From Candidatus Flexifilum breve (GTDB lineage Bacteria; Chloroflexota; Anaerolineae; Aggregatilineales; Phototrophicaceae): a stretch of DNA of 64,000 nucleotides. Position numbers and translations under genes: made by a program. Shown piece after piece: positions 7,356 to 16,378 of the stretch. Where the stretch lies: NCBI GenBank assembly GCA_016717205.1, contig JADKGC010000001.1, forward strand, positions 62,001-126,000, given 5' to 3'. Each line of letters starts with the position of its first letter. Positions within the stretch are counted from its first letter, which is position 1. Under the pieces are notes generated by a model. The model did no database searches, was not told the DNA's origin, and saw only the letters and a program-made list of their open reading frames with translations.

Positions 7356-8281
7356 CGCGTGTGCTCGTCACCGGGGCGAACGGATTCGTGTGCAGCAACA
7401 TCGTATTCACGCTGCTCCAGCAGGGTTACAGTGTGGTCGCGGTGGATCGCGCGTTCGACGCAGCACTCGAGGAGGCGTGGACGGGTCAGCCTGTCGAACT
7501 CATCACCTCCGACCTGACGCGACTGCCGGATAGCGCCGTCGATTTCGTCATTCACGGCGCGGCGATCACCGCTGATCCCGTGGATGGCGAAACACCCGCA
7601 GGTCATTTCCGCGCCAATGTGCTCCCGGCGCTGACCCTGCTCGACTGGGCACACGAACACGCCGTAAAGCGTGTGATCTTCATCAGTTCGAGCGCGGTGT
7701 TTCGCGGCAGCCCGATCAGCGTATTGACCGAAGACACGCCCGTTGCGACCGACGGCCTGCTGTACGCCGTCGAAAAACACAGCGTCGAACTGTTGCTTGC
7801 GGCGCTGAAGCAGAACTACGGTCGCGATGTCGTCGCCATCCGCCTTGGGAACATCTATGGCGAGCACGAACACATCCGGGCGACTCGTCCACGTGTCAGT
7901 CTGATCGCCCGACTTATCAATGAGGCGCTGACGACTGGACGGGTGAGCATACCCCGGGCTTCCAGTCCAACCGACTGGACGTATGCCGCTGATGTAGGTA
8001 GGGCGCTGAGTCGGTTGCTCGACGTGCCGACCCTGCCGCACGCGCTCTATCACGTCACGTCGGGGCAGGTGCTGACCGCGGTCGACATCCTGACGGCGTT
8101 ACGCGCGGCTTTACCTGAGGTAACCATCACCGCGGAGCACACACCAGCGGTGCCTTTCCGCGGTTACATGACCCCGGATCGGCTGTTCCGGGATACCGGT
8201 TTTAAGCAGTGGACTGATTTTCGGAGCGGCCTGCGCCAGACGGTCGCCTGGTTCAAAGCACAGATGGAGCATTCATCATGA
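7352..8281 (+). CDS. NAD-dependent epimerase/dehydratase (extended SDR)
   Basis: 309 residues. The Rossmann nucleotide loop is TGANGFVCSNI (Gly-x-x-Gly with Cys at the position usually occupied by Gly/Ala). It is followed by the acidic AVDRAFD beta-2 end, the DFVIHGAAIT strand, FISSSAVFRG with the catalytic Ser, and YAVEK as the YxxxK pair; LGNIYGEHE and a substrate-binding C-terminal part follow. This is the family of UDP-glucose epimerases and of sugar-acid and hydroxy-acid dehydrogenases. ATGA overlaps on both sides tie it to the GntR gene and to the Gfo/Idh oxidoreductase. Substrate is not deducible; a sugar or sugar acid is likely. Confidence 0.88.
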   Translation: MTRVLVTGANGFVCSNIVFTLLQQGYSVVAVDRAFDAALEEAWTGQPVELITSDLTRLPDSAVDFVIHGAAITADPVDGETPAGHFRANVLPALTLLDWAHEHAVKRVIFISSSAVFRGSPISVLTEDTPVATDGLLYAVEKHSVELLLAALKQNYGRDVVAIRLGNIYGEHEHIRATRPRVSLIARLINEALTTGRVSIPRASSPTDWTYAADVGRALSRLLDVPTLPHALYHVTSGQVLTAVDILTALRAALPEVTITAEHTPAVPFRGYMTPDRLFRDTGFKQWTDFRSGLRQTVAWFKAQMEHSS

Positions 8282-9348
8282 CCGTTTTACGGGTGCTGTT
8301 GGGCGGACTCGGTGTCCGCGGGCGCTACTGGGCGGAAGTCATCAAGCGGTCGCCGCGCACCGAAATCGCCGCGTATGCCGACCCGAACCCCGCGGCAATT
8401 GAACGCATGGCCGCGCAATATGGCGCGCGTCCGGCGTTCCCGTCGGTCGAAGCCGCGCTCGAAAACATGGCCGATATCGACGCCATTGTGCTGGCGAACC
8501 CGCCGATTGGCCGTAAACGTCAGGTGACGGCGGCGGCGGAACGCCAACTGCCGATGCTCATCGAAAAGCCGCTCGCGCTCGAACTCGAAGAAGCGGCGGA
8601 ACTCGTCAATATTGCCGAAAGCGCGCACGTTCCGCTCATGGTTGGGTTGAACTTCCGCTACCTCGCGGTGACCCGCGCGGCACTCAAACTGCTCGACGCA
8701 GGCACGGTTGGCACGCCGGAATTCGCGCGCTTCACTTATGAGCGCTATCGCGACGGCAACCGCCCCGATCTCAACAAATACCCGCTGACGATGGATCAGC
8801 CGATGCTGTGGGAACAGTCGATCCATCACTTTGACCTGCTGCGCTACCTCTATGGCAGCGATCCGGTCACAGTACAGGCGCGCACATGGAATCCCTCGTG
8901 GAGCATGTACCAGAGCGACGCCAACGTCGCCGCGTTATTCACGCTGGCGAACGGCATGGTCATCAATTATCAAGGCACATGGCAGAGTGGGTGGTCGCAG
9001 CCGCGCTTTGAATGGCGCACCGACTGCACCAACGGCGTGATCAGCCAGCGCGATCAATTCGGCGACCTGTATTACGCGCAGCACGCCGCCACCGAACTCA
9101 CCAATGTTCCCCTGCCCCCGCACGAGCTGTGGATCACCGAAACGGAAGGTCTGCTCGCGGCGTTCACGGACACAGTGCTTGATGGTAAACCACTGCAGTG
9201 CAGTGGCCGCGACCACGTCATGTCGCTGGCGATGGTTTACGCCTGTGTCCTTTCCAGTCGAGAGGATCGCTGTGTCAAGATTGACAGCGTCTTGCCTCAA
9301 AATTTGGGTGGGTTTTCACAAGTGGATCAAGGGAGGAGCGGAGCATAA
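8278..9348 (+). CDS. Gfo/Idh/MocA-family oxidoreductase
   Basis: 356 residues. An N-terminal Rossmann fold begins VLRVLLGGLGVRGRYWAEVIKRSPRTEIAAYADPN, then the Glu-Lys-Pro motif in MLIEKPLALELEEA, the signature of inositol and glucose-fructose dehydrogenases. The C-terminal beta-sheet domain contains LWEQSIHHFDLLRYLYGSDP, where the His/Asp pair forms the catalytic site. The start overlaps the upstream stop (ATGA). It is one of two members of this family in the rightward operon (the other is at 14138) and they are not close copies. Likely oxidises or reduces a polyol, sugar or sugar acid with NAD(P). Confidence 0.92.
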   Translation: MTVLRVLLGGLGVRGRYWAEVIKRSPRTEIAAYADPNPAAIERMAAQYGARPAFPSVEAALENMADIDAIVLANPPIGRKRQVTAAAERQLPMLIEKPLALELEEAAELVNIAESAHVPLMVGLNFRYLAVTRAALKLLDAGTVGTPEFARFTYERYRDGNRPDLNKYPLTMDQPMLWEQSIHHFDLLRYLYGSDPVTVQARTWNPSWSMYQSDANVAALFTLANGMVINYQGTWQSGWSQPRFEWRTDCTNGVISQRDQFGDLYYAQHAATELTNVPLPPHELWITETEGLLAAFTDTVLDGKPLQCSGRDHVMSLAMVYACVLSSREDRCVKIDSVLPQNLGGFSQVDQGRSGA

Positions 9349-9414
9349 ATTAGCCGGATCGTCATGACTACTGCAACGCCGCAAACATGTGTTTTAGACA
9401 GGAGTAATCCAGTA

Positions 9415-10989
9415 ATGACTCGTACAAGCCGTTTCGGTCTGCTTCTTATGGTTCTGTTGCTCGTCGCGATCCCGCTGGCTGTCCAAGCCCAGACCCCCGA
9501 CGAGACAACGCTGGTCATCGCCCAAAGCGTCGATGTTGGTTCGCTGGAACCGTCGATTGTCGGTTCGCGCGCGGAATCGAACATTTTCAATCATGTCTTC
9601 GGCACGCTGTTCGAAATCACCGAGACCGGGACGCTGTCCCCGTATCTGGCGACGTCGTACAGCATTTCGGAAGACGGCAAAGAATGGACGTTCACCCTCA
9701 ATGAAGGGCTAACCTGCCATGACGGTGAGGCCCTCACCGCCGAAGATGTCGTCTACACCTTCCAGCGCGCCGCCGACCCCGCCAACGCCTTCACTGGCAA
9801 CACCGTCGGTTTCGTGTTCCCGTCGGTGGGCTATGTTGATGCCCGCGCCGAAAGCGATCTTGAAGTCACCATCATCACCGACCGCGCCCAGTCGGAACCG
9901 CTGCGCCTCGGTCTGCTCTCTGAAGTCTACATTCACTGCAAGGACTACTACAGTGGTCTGACCCTCGAACAGGCCGCGGAAGCCCCCGTCGGCTCCGGCC
10001 CGTATCGCTTCGTCGAATGGGTGCGTGACGATTATGTGTTGATCGAAAAGGTGCCGGATTTCGCGCTGCGCTCCGCTGGTTTCGAACAGATTTACTGGCG
10101 CGTGATCCCCGAAGCGTCGACCCGCGTTGCTGAACTGATCGCGGGCAACGTCGACATCATCGCCAACGTGCCGCCGGATCAAGCTGCGGCCGTGGATGCC
10201 TCCGGCGTCGCCGCGGTTCAGGCCGTGTCCGGTACGCGCCGTATGTACGTCGGCTTCCAGTTCGGTGAAAACTTCGCGGATGCCCCCGGTTACGACGCGA
10301 TCCAGAACACGGATGTGCGCGTGGCGCTCCAGTACGCAGTGGACGTTCCCACCATCTGCACGACGCTGCTCGGCACCGAATGCGAACGCGCGTCCAGCAT
10401 GGTCAACCCGCCGAACAACAACCCCAACCTCACCGCGTATCCGTATGACCCGGCGATGGCCGAACAACTGCTCGACGCCGCTGGCTATCCGCGTGGCGAA
10501 AACGGCGTGCGCTTCGAAATCACGCTGATGGGTCCGCGTGGCCGTTACCTGAACGATGCGAACGTGGTGCAGGCCATTGGTCAGTACCTGACGGATGTCG
10601 GCGTCCAGACCACGGTCGAAATTCTCGACTGGAGCTCGGATTATCTGCCGCGCGTCCGTGAAAAGAACGTCGGCCCGCTGTTCTTCCTCGGCACGGGTGG
10701 CGGCACGTGGGCGGCGCTGTACGATATGGCTGACCTCTCCGCGCCGGATGCCGGCACGAACTACACCAACTGGGCCAACGAAGAATGGTTCAGCCTGTGG
10801 GACAGCGCGCAGGGCGTCGATCAGGAAACTGAACGCGAACTCGTCAACCAGATGTTGGAAGTCTTCTACAATGATCCGCCGTGGCTGCTGCTGTACTTCC
10901 AGCCGGACTTCTACGGCGTGAGCAGCCGCGTTGACTGGCAGGCTCGCCGCGACGAACAGATTGTCGTCTACGGCGCGACGCTCAAGTAA
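9415..10989 (+). CDS. ABC transporter substrate-binding protein, family 5 (peptide/oligosaccharide type)
   Basis: 524 residues. The signal peptide runs RTSRFGLLLMVLLLVAIPLAVQAQ, with cleavage predicted after AQA. The mature part shows the SBP_bac_5 landmarks: LVIAQSVDVGSLEPS, NIFNHVFGTLFEITETG, LATSYSISEDGKEWTFTLNEGLTCHDGEALTAEDVVYTFQRA, VGSGPYRFVEW and the DVRVALQYAVDVPTI helix. I prefer the ATG at 9415 over the codon at 9364 because it gives a normal n-region. It is followed by a perfect hairpin and then the permeases. In this operon the ligand may be an oligosaccharide or sugar-amine rather than a peptide, given the sugar-type oxidoreductases around it. Confidence 0.93.
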   Translation: MTRTSRFGLLLMVLLLVAIPLAVQAQTPDETTLVIAQSVDVGSLEPSIVGSRAESNIFNHVFGTLFEITETGTLSPYLATSYSISEDGKEWTFTLNEGLTCHDGEALTAEDVVYTFQRAADPANAFTGNTVGFVFPSVGYVDARAESDLEVTIITDRAQSEPLRLGLLSEVYIHCKDYYSGLTLEQAAEAPVGSGPYRFVEWVRDDYVLIEKVPDFALRSAGFEQIYWRVIPEASTRVAELIAGNVDIIANVPPDQAAAVDASGVAAVQAVSGTRRMYVGFQFGENFADAPGYDAIQNTDVRVALQYAVDVPTICTTLLGTECERASSMVNPPNNNPNLTAYPYDPAMAEQLLDAAGYPRGENGVRFEITLMGPRGRYLNDANVVQAIGQYLTDVGVQTTVEILDWSSDYLPRVREKNVGPLFFLGTGGGTWAALYDMADLSAPDAGTNYTNWANEEWFSLWDSAQGVDQETERELVNQMLEVFYNDPPWLLLYFQPDFYGVSSRVDWQARRDEQIVVYGATLK

Positions 10990-11008
10990 ACTCGCATTAC
11001 TCGCAGCA

Positions 11009-11036
11009 GTCGGGGTGAGTTCAGGCTCACCCCGAC
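11009..11036 (+). terminator. Intercistronic hairpin between binding protein and permease
   Basis: An 11-bp perfect stem (11009-11019 with 11026-11036, core GGGGTGAG/CTCACCCC) closes a six-base loop. It is not followed by a strong T-run. In this position it probably causes partial termination or protects the 3' end of the abundant binding-protein message. The second Dpp operon has an equivalent hairpin at 21605-21630. Confidence 0.7.
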
Positions 11037-11054
11037 CATTTTCTGGATAAACGC

Positions 11055-12032
11055 ATGGGAACCTATATTGCACGGCGGCTGTTACAGTCGGTTGTGGTGT
11101 TGCTCGGAGTTACCCTCCTCTCGTTTTTGACCCTCCACCTCGCGGGCGATCCCACGTATCTGTACGTCAGCGAGCGAGCCAGTGAGGAAGAGATCATCCA
11201 AACTCGCCAGCTGCTGGGCTTCGACCGTCCCCTGCCCGTCCAGTATCTCGACTTTCTGGGTCGGCTCGTTCAGGGTGACCTCGGCAATTCTCTGCGTGCG
11301 CGTAAACCCGCGCTCGGCCTTGTGCTGGAACGCCTGCCCGCCACGCTGGAACTCACGCTGTTCGCGATGATCCTGTCGACGCTGTTGGCTATCCCGATCG
11401 GCATCATTTCGGCGACCAAGCGCGGCACGCCGCTCGACGGCGGCATCATGCTGCTCGCCATGTTCGGGCAGTCGGTGCCGGGGTTCTGGTTAGGCATCAT
11501 GCTCATCTTATCGGTGGGTTTAGGCTTACGCTGGCTGCCCATCTCCGGGCATACACCTGTTTTCCAACCCGCGCTGAGCGGAGACATCGGCACGGCAGTC
11601 GCCAACATCCCGGACGCGATCCTGCATCTGATCATGCCGGGCATCACGGTCGGCGTATTTTCGCTCTCGCGCAATGCCCGCCTCGTCCGTTCGTCGATGC
11701 TGGAAGTGCTCTCGCAGGATTACATTCAAACCGCGCGTTCCAAAGGTCTGACCGAACGCCGCGTCATCCTGCGCCACGCCTTCCGCAACGCGCTCATCCC
11801 GGTGGTCACGATCCTCGGTCTGGAGTTCGGCTTCCTGTTGAGCGGTGTGGTCGTCGCGGAAACGGTCTTCTCGTGGCCGGGCGTGGGACGGCTCGTCTTT
11901 AACGCAATTAACCAGCGCGACATTCCTCTCGTGCAGGCCTCGGTCGTCCTGTTTTCCATCCTCTTCATCACGCTGAACCTGCTCGTCGATTTGATCTACG
12001 CGCAGCTTGATCCGCGCATTCGGTTGAAATAG
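11055..12032 (+). CDS. ABC transporter permease, DppB type
   Basis: 325 residues with six predicted membrane helices. It starts MGTYIARRLLQSVVVLLGVTLLSFL, the usual DppB opening, and contains the FDRPLPVQYLDFLGRLVQGDLGNSL periplasmic block. The EAA coupling loop that docks on the ATPase reads DYIQTARSKGLTERRVILRHAFRNALIPVV. The C-terminus DPRIRLK is complete. It pairs with the DppC gene 10 bp downstream, which is truncated, so whether this transporter still works is uncertain. Confidence 0.93.
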   Translation: MGTYIARRLLQSVVVLLGVTLLSFLTLHLAGDPTYLYVSERASEEEIIQTRQLLGFDRPLPVQYLDFLGRLVQGDLGNSLRARKPALGLVLERLPATLELTLFAMILSTLLAIPIGIISATKRGTPLDGGIMLLAMFGQSVPGFWLGIMLILSVGLGLRWLPISGHTPVFQPALSGDIGTAVANIPDAILHLIMPGITVGVFSLSRNARLVRSSMLEVLSQDYIQTARSKGLTERRVILRHAFRNALIPVVTILGLEFGFLLSGVVVAETVFSWPGVGRLVFNAINQRDIPLVQASVVLFSILFITLNLLVDLIYAQLDPRIRLK

Positions 12033-12042
12033 AGGGGCGAAC

Positions 12043-12738
12043 ATGGCACAAAAAATCGAGCAAAACATGAACGCTGCCCCCAACACCCCGCCCGTCGTGA
12101 AGATCCGGCGCAGCGAACGCGCCATGGAACTGCGCCGTGCCCGCCTGAGCTTGCTCAAGGCGCGCTGGCCGATTCTCGCGCTCGTCATATTGATCTTCAT
12201 GCTGTTCCTCGCGCTGTTCGGGCCGCAGGTCGCCCCTAAAGACCCGAACCGCCAGAACCTGATTCTGCGTCTGCAAGCGCCCATGACTGAAAATGCCGAG
12301 GGCGTGGTCGATTTCCCATTGGGGACGGACGCACTTGGTCGCGACCTCTATTCGCGCGTGATCTACGGTGCGCGGGTGTCGCTGTTCGTCGGGCTCACCG
12401 CCGTGATTATCGGCGGTTTCATCGGCACGATGGCAGGCATCGTCGGCGGGTACTACGGCGGTCGAGTCGACGACATCATCATGCGCATCGCCGACATTCA
12501 ACTGGCGTTCCCCTTCATTCTGCTCACGATCATGGTGCTGGTCGTGTTAGGCACCGGCGTCCTCAACCTGATCGTCGTGCTCGGCGTCAGTCAGTGGGTC
12601 ACCTATGCGCGTATTGCGCGCGCTCAGACCATTGCCCAGCGCGAACGCGAGTATGTCGAAGCGGCGCGCAGTGCGGGCGCGCGCGACTGGCACATCGTTT
12701 GCGGCGAGGCTAATGGCTCTTGGTCTACACAAAGTTGA
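12043..12738 (+). pseudogene. ABC transporter permease, DppC type, C-terminally truncated
   Basis: 231 residues instead of about 290-300. The N-terminal part is normal: a cytoplasmic tail, LARWP-type first helix, LGTDALGRDLYSRVIYGARVSLFVG, and GGYYGGRVDDIIMRIADIQLAFPFILL. The family match ends within the EAA loop at EYVEAARSAGARDWHI. The following 15 residues, VCGEANGSWSTQS-like, are unrelated, and the stop follows. Thus the docking-loop end and the last two helices are lost. The next gene begins 7 bp later. Either a deletion removed the 3' end (and possibly dppD/dppF) or this is an assembly join; the breakpoint is near 12695-12705. Confidence 0.85.
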
Positions 12739-12745
12739 GATAGCT

Positions 12746-14133
12746 ATGGCGAAAACATTTGTAGGCATTCAAATCGGCGCGATCAGCTTCATCGATGAAG
12801 GCGTCGAACAGGTTTTGGATATTCTACAGGGCGAGGCAGGCGTCAACGCGCTTATGATCTCCGCCCTGTCGTGGAGTTACGGCAACGCCGGGCGCGCCAC
12901 CTACGGCTTCCCGGATCACGGTGTGGCCGAACCGGATAATCTCCAGGGCGGCGCGTTCTTTGAACCGAATCCGCTCTACTATGGGGCGACCGATCACAAA
13001 AACTTCAAAGCGCCGGATCCGCTGTACAAGGGCTTCGACACGCTCGCCGATGTGATTCCGGCGGCCAAAGCGCGCGGCATCAAGTGCTACACCTACTACT
13101 GCGAAACATCAAGCTCGGCGCAGCGCCACATCTGGCAGCCCGGCTGGCATCAGATGCTCGACCGCGATCACTGGGGCAAAACCGCGACGCGCCCCTCGCT
13201 CATGAACCCGCACTACCGGGCATGGTGGCGCAGCGTGATCGACGATTGGTTCAGCAACCACGAACTCGATGGCATGCTGTGGGGTATCGAACGCCAGAGT
13301 CCGCTCATGGACATCTTCCGCGCGGACAGCTCAACGGGCTTTGACGAGTATTTCGTCGCCGAAGGCCGTGCACGGGGCATCGACCCGCAGCGCGCCATCG
13401 AAGGCTATCGCAAGATCGACCAGTTCCTGCAAGGCGTGCGTAAAGGCGACCGTCCGCGCGATGGCGTGTTCGTCACGCTGCTGCGGCATCTGCTCCACCA
13501 CCCCGAAGTCCTCATGTGGGAGAAGATGTGGCTGGACGCGCACCAGTCGATGTATCACGAAGTCGCTGGCGCGATCAAGTTCTACGATCCCAAGCACGAA
13601 GTCGGTCTGGGCATCTGGCAGATCATCAACACCTATAACCCGTATCTCAAAGCCCAGTACGACCAGTCGGACTATGGGCTGTACGCCGATTTCCTCAAGC
13701 CGGTGCTCTACAACACCCCGGCAGGGGCGCGCTTCATGAACTTCTCGGATTCGTGGCAAAAGGGCGTGCTCGCCGACGCCACCCCGGACGGCGCCTACAA
13801 TGCGCTGGCGACGATCCTCAACCTTGACGAATTCATCGCCCCGCGCAGTGAAGCAGCACTGGCTGGCTACGGCGGAGTACGTCAAGCAGTGGACAGCTAA
13901 CCTCGTCGCAGACACCGGGGGCAAAGTGCAAGGTCTACCCCGGAATTGGCGCGGGCGTGGGCGATGGCGGCAAATCGAAAGCCATCACGCCGGACGAAAT
14001 CAAAGCGGCCACGCACGCCGGGTTCGATGGCGGCGGCAGCGGCGTGCTGATTTCGCGCAATTATTCCGAAGCGGAACTGCGTAATTTGCGCGCCGTCGGT
14101 GAAGTGCTCAAAGAACGTGGGTTGTGGGAGTAG
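12746..14133 (+). pseudogene. Putative TIM-barrel glycoside-hydrolase-like protein, frameshifted twice near its end
   Basis: The first frame (12746 to about 13860) gives about 375 residues. It starts MAKTFVGIQIGAISFIDEGVEQVLDIL and includes AAKARGIKCYTYYCET, RPSLMNPHYRAWWRSVIDDW, LDGMLWGIERQSPL and GLGIWQIINTYNPY, which look like beta/alpha-barrel strands with acidic ends as in putative glycosyl hydrolases. I could not place the family with confidence. The natural C-terminus is split: TAEYVKQWTANLVADTG reads in the next frame (about 13866-13920), and CKVYPGIGAGVGDGGKSK through LKERGLWE-stop reads in the third (about 13925-14133). The second switch lies at a GGGGG run (13917-13921). Joined, the protein would be about 460 residues. 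This is a real double mutation or homopolymer sequencing errors. Confidence 0.75.
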
Positions 14134-14137
14134 CGAC

Positions 14138-15208
14138 ATGACGATTAAAGCCGCCGTCATCGGCGCGAGTTTCGCCCGCGCCGCTTACCTGCCCGCGCTC
14201 AAGGTGATTGACGACGTCGAAATCGTCGCCATCGCCAGCGCGCATCAGGCGAACGCGCAAAAAGTCGCGGATGAGTTCGGCATCCCCCACGCCTACGGCG
14301 ACTGGGAAACCATGCTCAACGCGCACAGCGTCGACTTTGTCGGCATCGCCACGCCAACGATCTATCATGCGCCGATGACACTGGCGGCGCTGGAACGCGG
14401 CGCGCACGTGCTGTGCGAAAAGCCGACCGCCATGAACGCGCAGGAAGCCGAAGCCATGCTCAACCGCGCCGAAGCGCTCGGTCGGGTGCATGCGATTGGC
14501 CACGAACTGCGTTTCAACCCCAACCGCCGCAAAATCCGCCAGTTGATTGCGGACGGGTATATTGGCCAAGTGCGCCATATCAACATGGTCAACATCTCGG
14601 CGGCGTGGGGCGACCCAGCGACCCGTCCGGCGGGCGACTGGTGGTCGCTCGCAGCGATGGGCGGCGGGCGCCTCGGCGCGAACGGTTCGCATCAGATCGA
14701 CCTGCTGCGCTACTGGCTCGGCGACATTGGCGCGATCGATGGCCAGATCGCGACGATGGTCCCGAACCGCGTCGACAAGAGCACGGGTGAGCCGTGGACG
14801 GCAACAGCGGACGATCAGGTGAGCTTCACCGCTGAGATGCAGAGCGGCGCGCTCGCTTCCGTCTTCTTGAGCGGCGTCGCGCGGCATGGTATTGGCAACC
14901 ATGTGCAGATTTTCGGCAGCGAAGGCACGATCAAACTGGCGGACGCCGACGAAAAACTGCTGGTGGCGCGCGTGGGTGAAGACTTCGTCGATATGAGCGA
15001 AACGGACCCGAACGCCGCCCTGCCCGGCATTGGCAAGGGCATCTGGAATGTGTCGGTCGTTGCGATGATGCAGGAATTAATCGGTGCTATTCGCGACCAG
15101 CGTACGCCGCAAACCGCCGCGACTTTCGCCGACGGCCTGCGCACGCAGATCGCGATGGATGCCGTGCGGTTGTCGTCGCGTGAACGGCGCTGGGTTCAAC
15201 TCACATAG
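14138..15208 (+). CDS. Gfo/Idh/MocA-family oxidoreductase
   Basis: 356 residues. The Rossmann start is MTIKAAVIGASFARAAYLPALKVIDDVEIVAIASA, followed by VDFVGIATPTIYHAPMTLAALERGAHVLCEKPTAMN (the EKP motif) and HELRFNPNRRKIRQLIADGYIGQVRHINMV. The active-site block GGGRLGANGSHQIDLLRYWLGD contains the catalytic His. The start at 14138 follows the end of the barrel gene by 4 bp. Its GASFARAAYLPAL loop deviates from the usual GxGxxG, with Ser and Ala in place of glycines, but this is seen in other members. Same operon and probably same pathway as the paralogue at 8278. Confidence 0.92.
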   Translation: MTIKAAVIGASFARAAYLPALKVIDDVEIVAIASAHQANAQKVADEFGIPHAYGDWETMLNAHSVDFVGIATPTIYHAPMTLAALERGAHVLCEKPTAMNAQEAEAMLNRAEALGRVHAIGHELRFNPNRRKIRQLIADGYIGQVRHINMVNISAAWGDPATRPAGDWWSLAAMGGGRLGANGSHQIDLLRYWLGDIGAIDGQIATMVPNRVDKSTGEPWTATADDQVSFTAEMQSGALASVFLSGVARHGIGNHVQIFGSEGTIKLADADEKLLVARVGEDFVDMSETDPNAALPGIGKGIWNVSVVAMMQELIGAIRDQRTPQTAATFADGLRTQIAMDAVRLSSRERRWVQLT

Positions 15209-15217
15209 AGGCTAACG

Positions 15218-16378
15218 ATGGATTATCAAAAATACCTTTCGCAGCGCGCGCGCAACCTGTATGGCTCGCTCGGCAAGCAGACGTCTGTCCCCATCCCCGG
15301 TTTGATCAATCTGGGGAGCGGCACGCCCGACTTTGTGCCGCCAGACTACGTGTTCGAAGCGATGCACACTGCGCTCAACCAGCAGAAGATTCAATATACG
15401 GCGTGGACGGGCATCCCCGAACTGCGCGCGGCGATTGCTAACAAGCTCGCCACCGAAAACGGCGTGACCGTGAACCCGGACAGCGAGATCATCGTTACGG
15501 CGGGTGCGCAGGAAGCGCTCATGGCGACGCTCATGTCCCTGCTCGACCCCGGCGACAACGCGCTCACGCCGTCGCCCCATTACGACGAGTACACCCGCGA
15601 CGCGCGCATCCTCGGCGGCACGCTCATCCCGGTCGATACCACGCCGGAGAGCGGCTTCGTGATCGATGTGGCGCAGTTAGAAGCGGCGATCACGCCGCAA
15701 ACCAGAGCGCTGGTCGTCGTGTCGCCGAACAACCCCACCGGGACGATTCTGCCCAAGTCGACTCTGCTGCAAATCGCCGAACTGGCGCAGCGGCGCGACC
15801 TATTGGTCGTGTCGGACGAAATCTACGAGTACTACGTGTATGACGGGAACCAGCATACGAGCATCGCGACGCTCCCCGGCATGGCCGAGCGCACGATCAC
15901 GATCAACAGCTTCTCGAAGAGCTTCGGCATGACCGGGATGCGCCTCGGCTATATCGCCGGGCCTGCCGCGCTCATCGAAGGCATGCTGCCGTTCCACCAC
16001 GCCATGATGATCTGCGCGAATGTGGTCACGCAGTACGGCGGTCTCGCTGTGCTCAGCCAGCCCCGCGACTGGTTCAAAGATGTGCTGGCGGAATATGACC
16101 GCCGCCGCAAGCTGTGGATGCAAACGCTTGACGCGATCCCGCTGCCCTACAGTCCGCCGCAGGGCGCCTACTATATCTTTATCGACATCCGCCCCACCGG
16201 GCTGACCAGCGCCGAATTCGTCAAGAAGGCGCGGGAAGAAGCCAAGCTCGTCTTCCAACCGGGGACGATTGGCGGCGGCGCGGGCGAAGGCTTCATTCGC
16301 GGCGCGTTCACCAAAGCCTCGCCGGAATTTGACGAAGGCTTGGAACGCTTCACCAAGTTCGTGCGTGGGCTGATCTGA
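15218..16378 (+). CDS. PLP-dependent class I/II aminotransferase
   Basis: 386 residues, intact. Motifs in order: INLGSGTPDFVPP, YTAWTGIPELRAAIANKL, VTAGAQEALMATL, VVSPNNPTGTI, VVSDEIYEYYVYDG, the cofactor lysine in INSFSKSFGMTGMRLGYIAG, and a C-terminal FIRGAFTKAS Arg. It is about as long as the leftward operon's enzyme (1317-2504) and clearly related, but it belongs to the other arm of the GntR-controlled region. The stop overlaps the SDR start by one base (TGATG). Substrate unknown. Confidence 0.92.
   Translation: MDYQKYLSQRARNLYGSLGKQTSVPIPGLINLGSGTPDFVPPDYVFEAMHTALNQQKIQYTAWTGIPELRAAIANKLATENGVTVNPDSEIIVTAGAQEALMATLMSLLDPGDNALTPSPHYDEYTRDARILGGTLIPVDTTPESGFVIDVAQLEAAITPQTRALVVVSPNNPTGTILPKSTLLQIAELAQRRDLLVVSDEIYEYYVYDGNQHTSIATLPGMAERTITINSFSKSFGMTGMRLGYIAGPAALIEGMLPFHHAMMICANVVTQYGGLAVLSQPRDWFKDVLAEYDRRRKLWMQTLDAIPLPYSPPQGAYYIFIDIRPTGLTSAEFVKKAREEAKLVFQPGTIGGGAGEGFIRGAFTKASPEFDEGLERFTKFVRGLI

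Noticed and set aside
12605..12745. Upstream extension of the TIM-barrel gene into the DppC gene
   Set aside because: The extension is DppC sequence read in another frame. The protein resembles a natural N-terminus only from the ATG at 12746.
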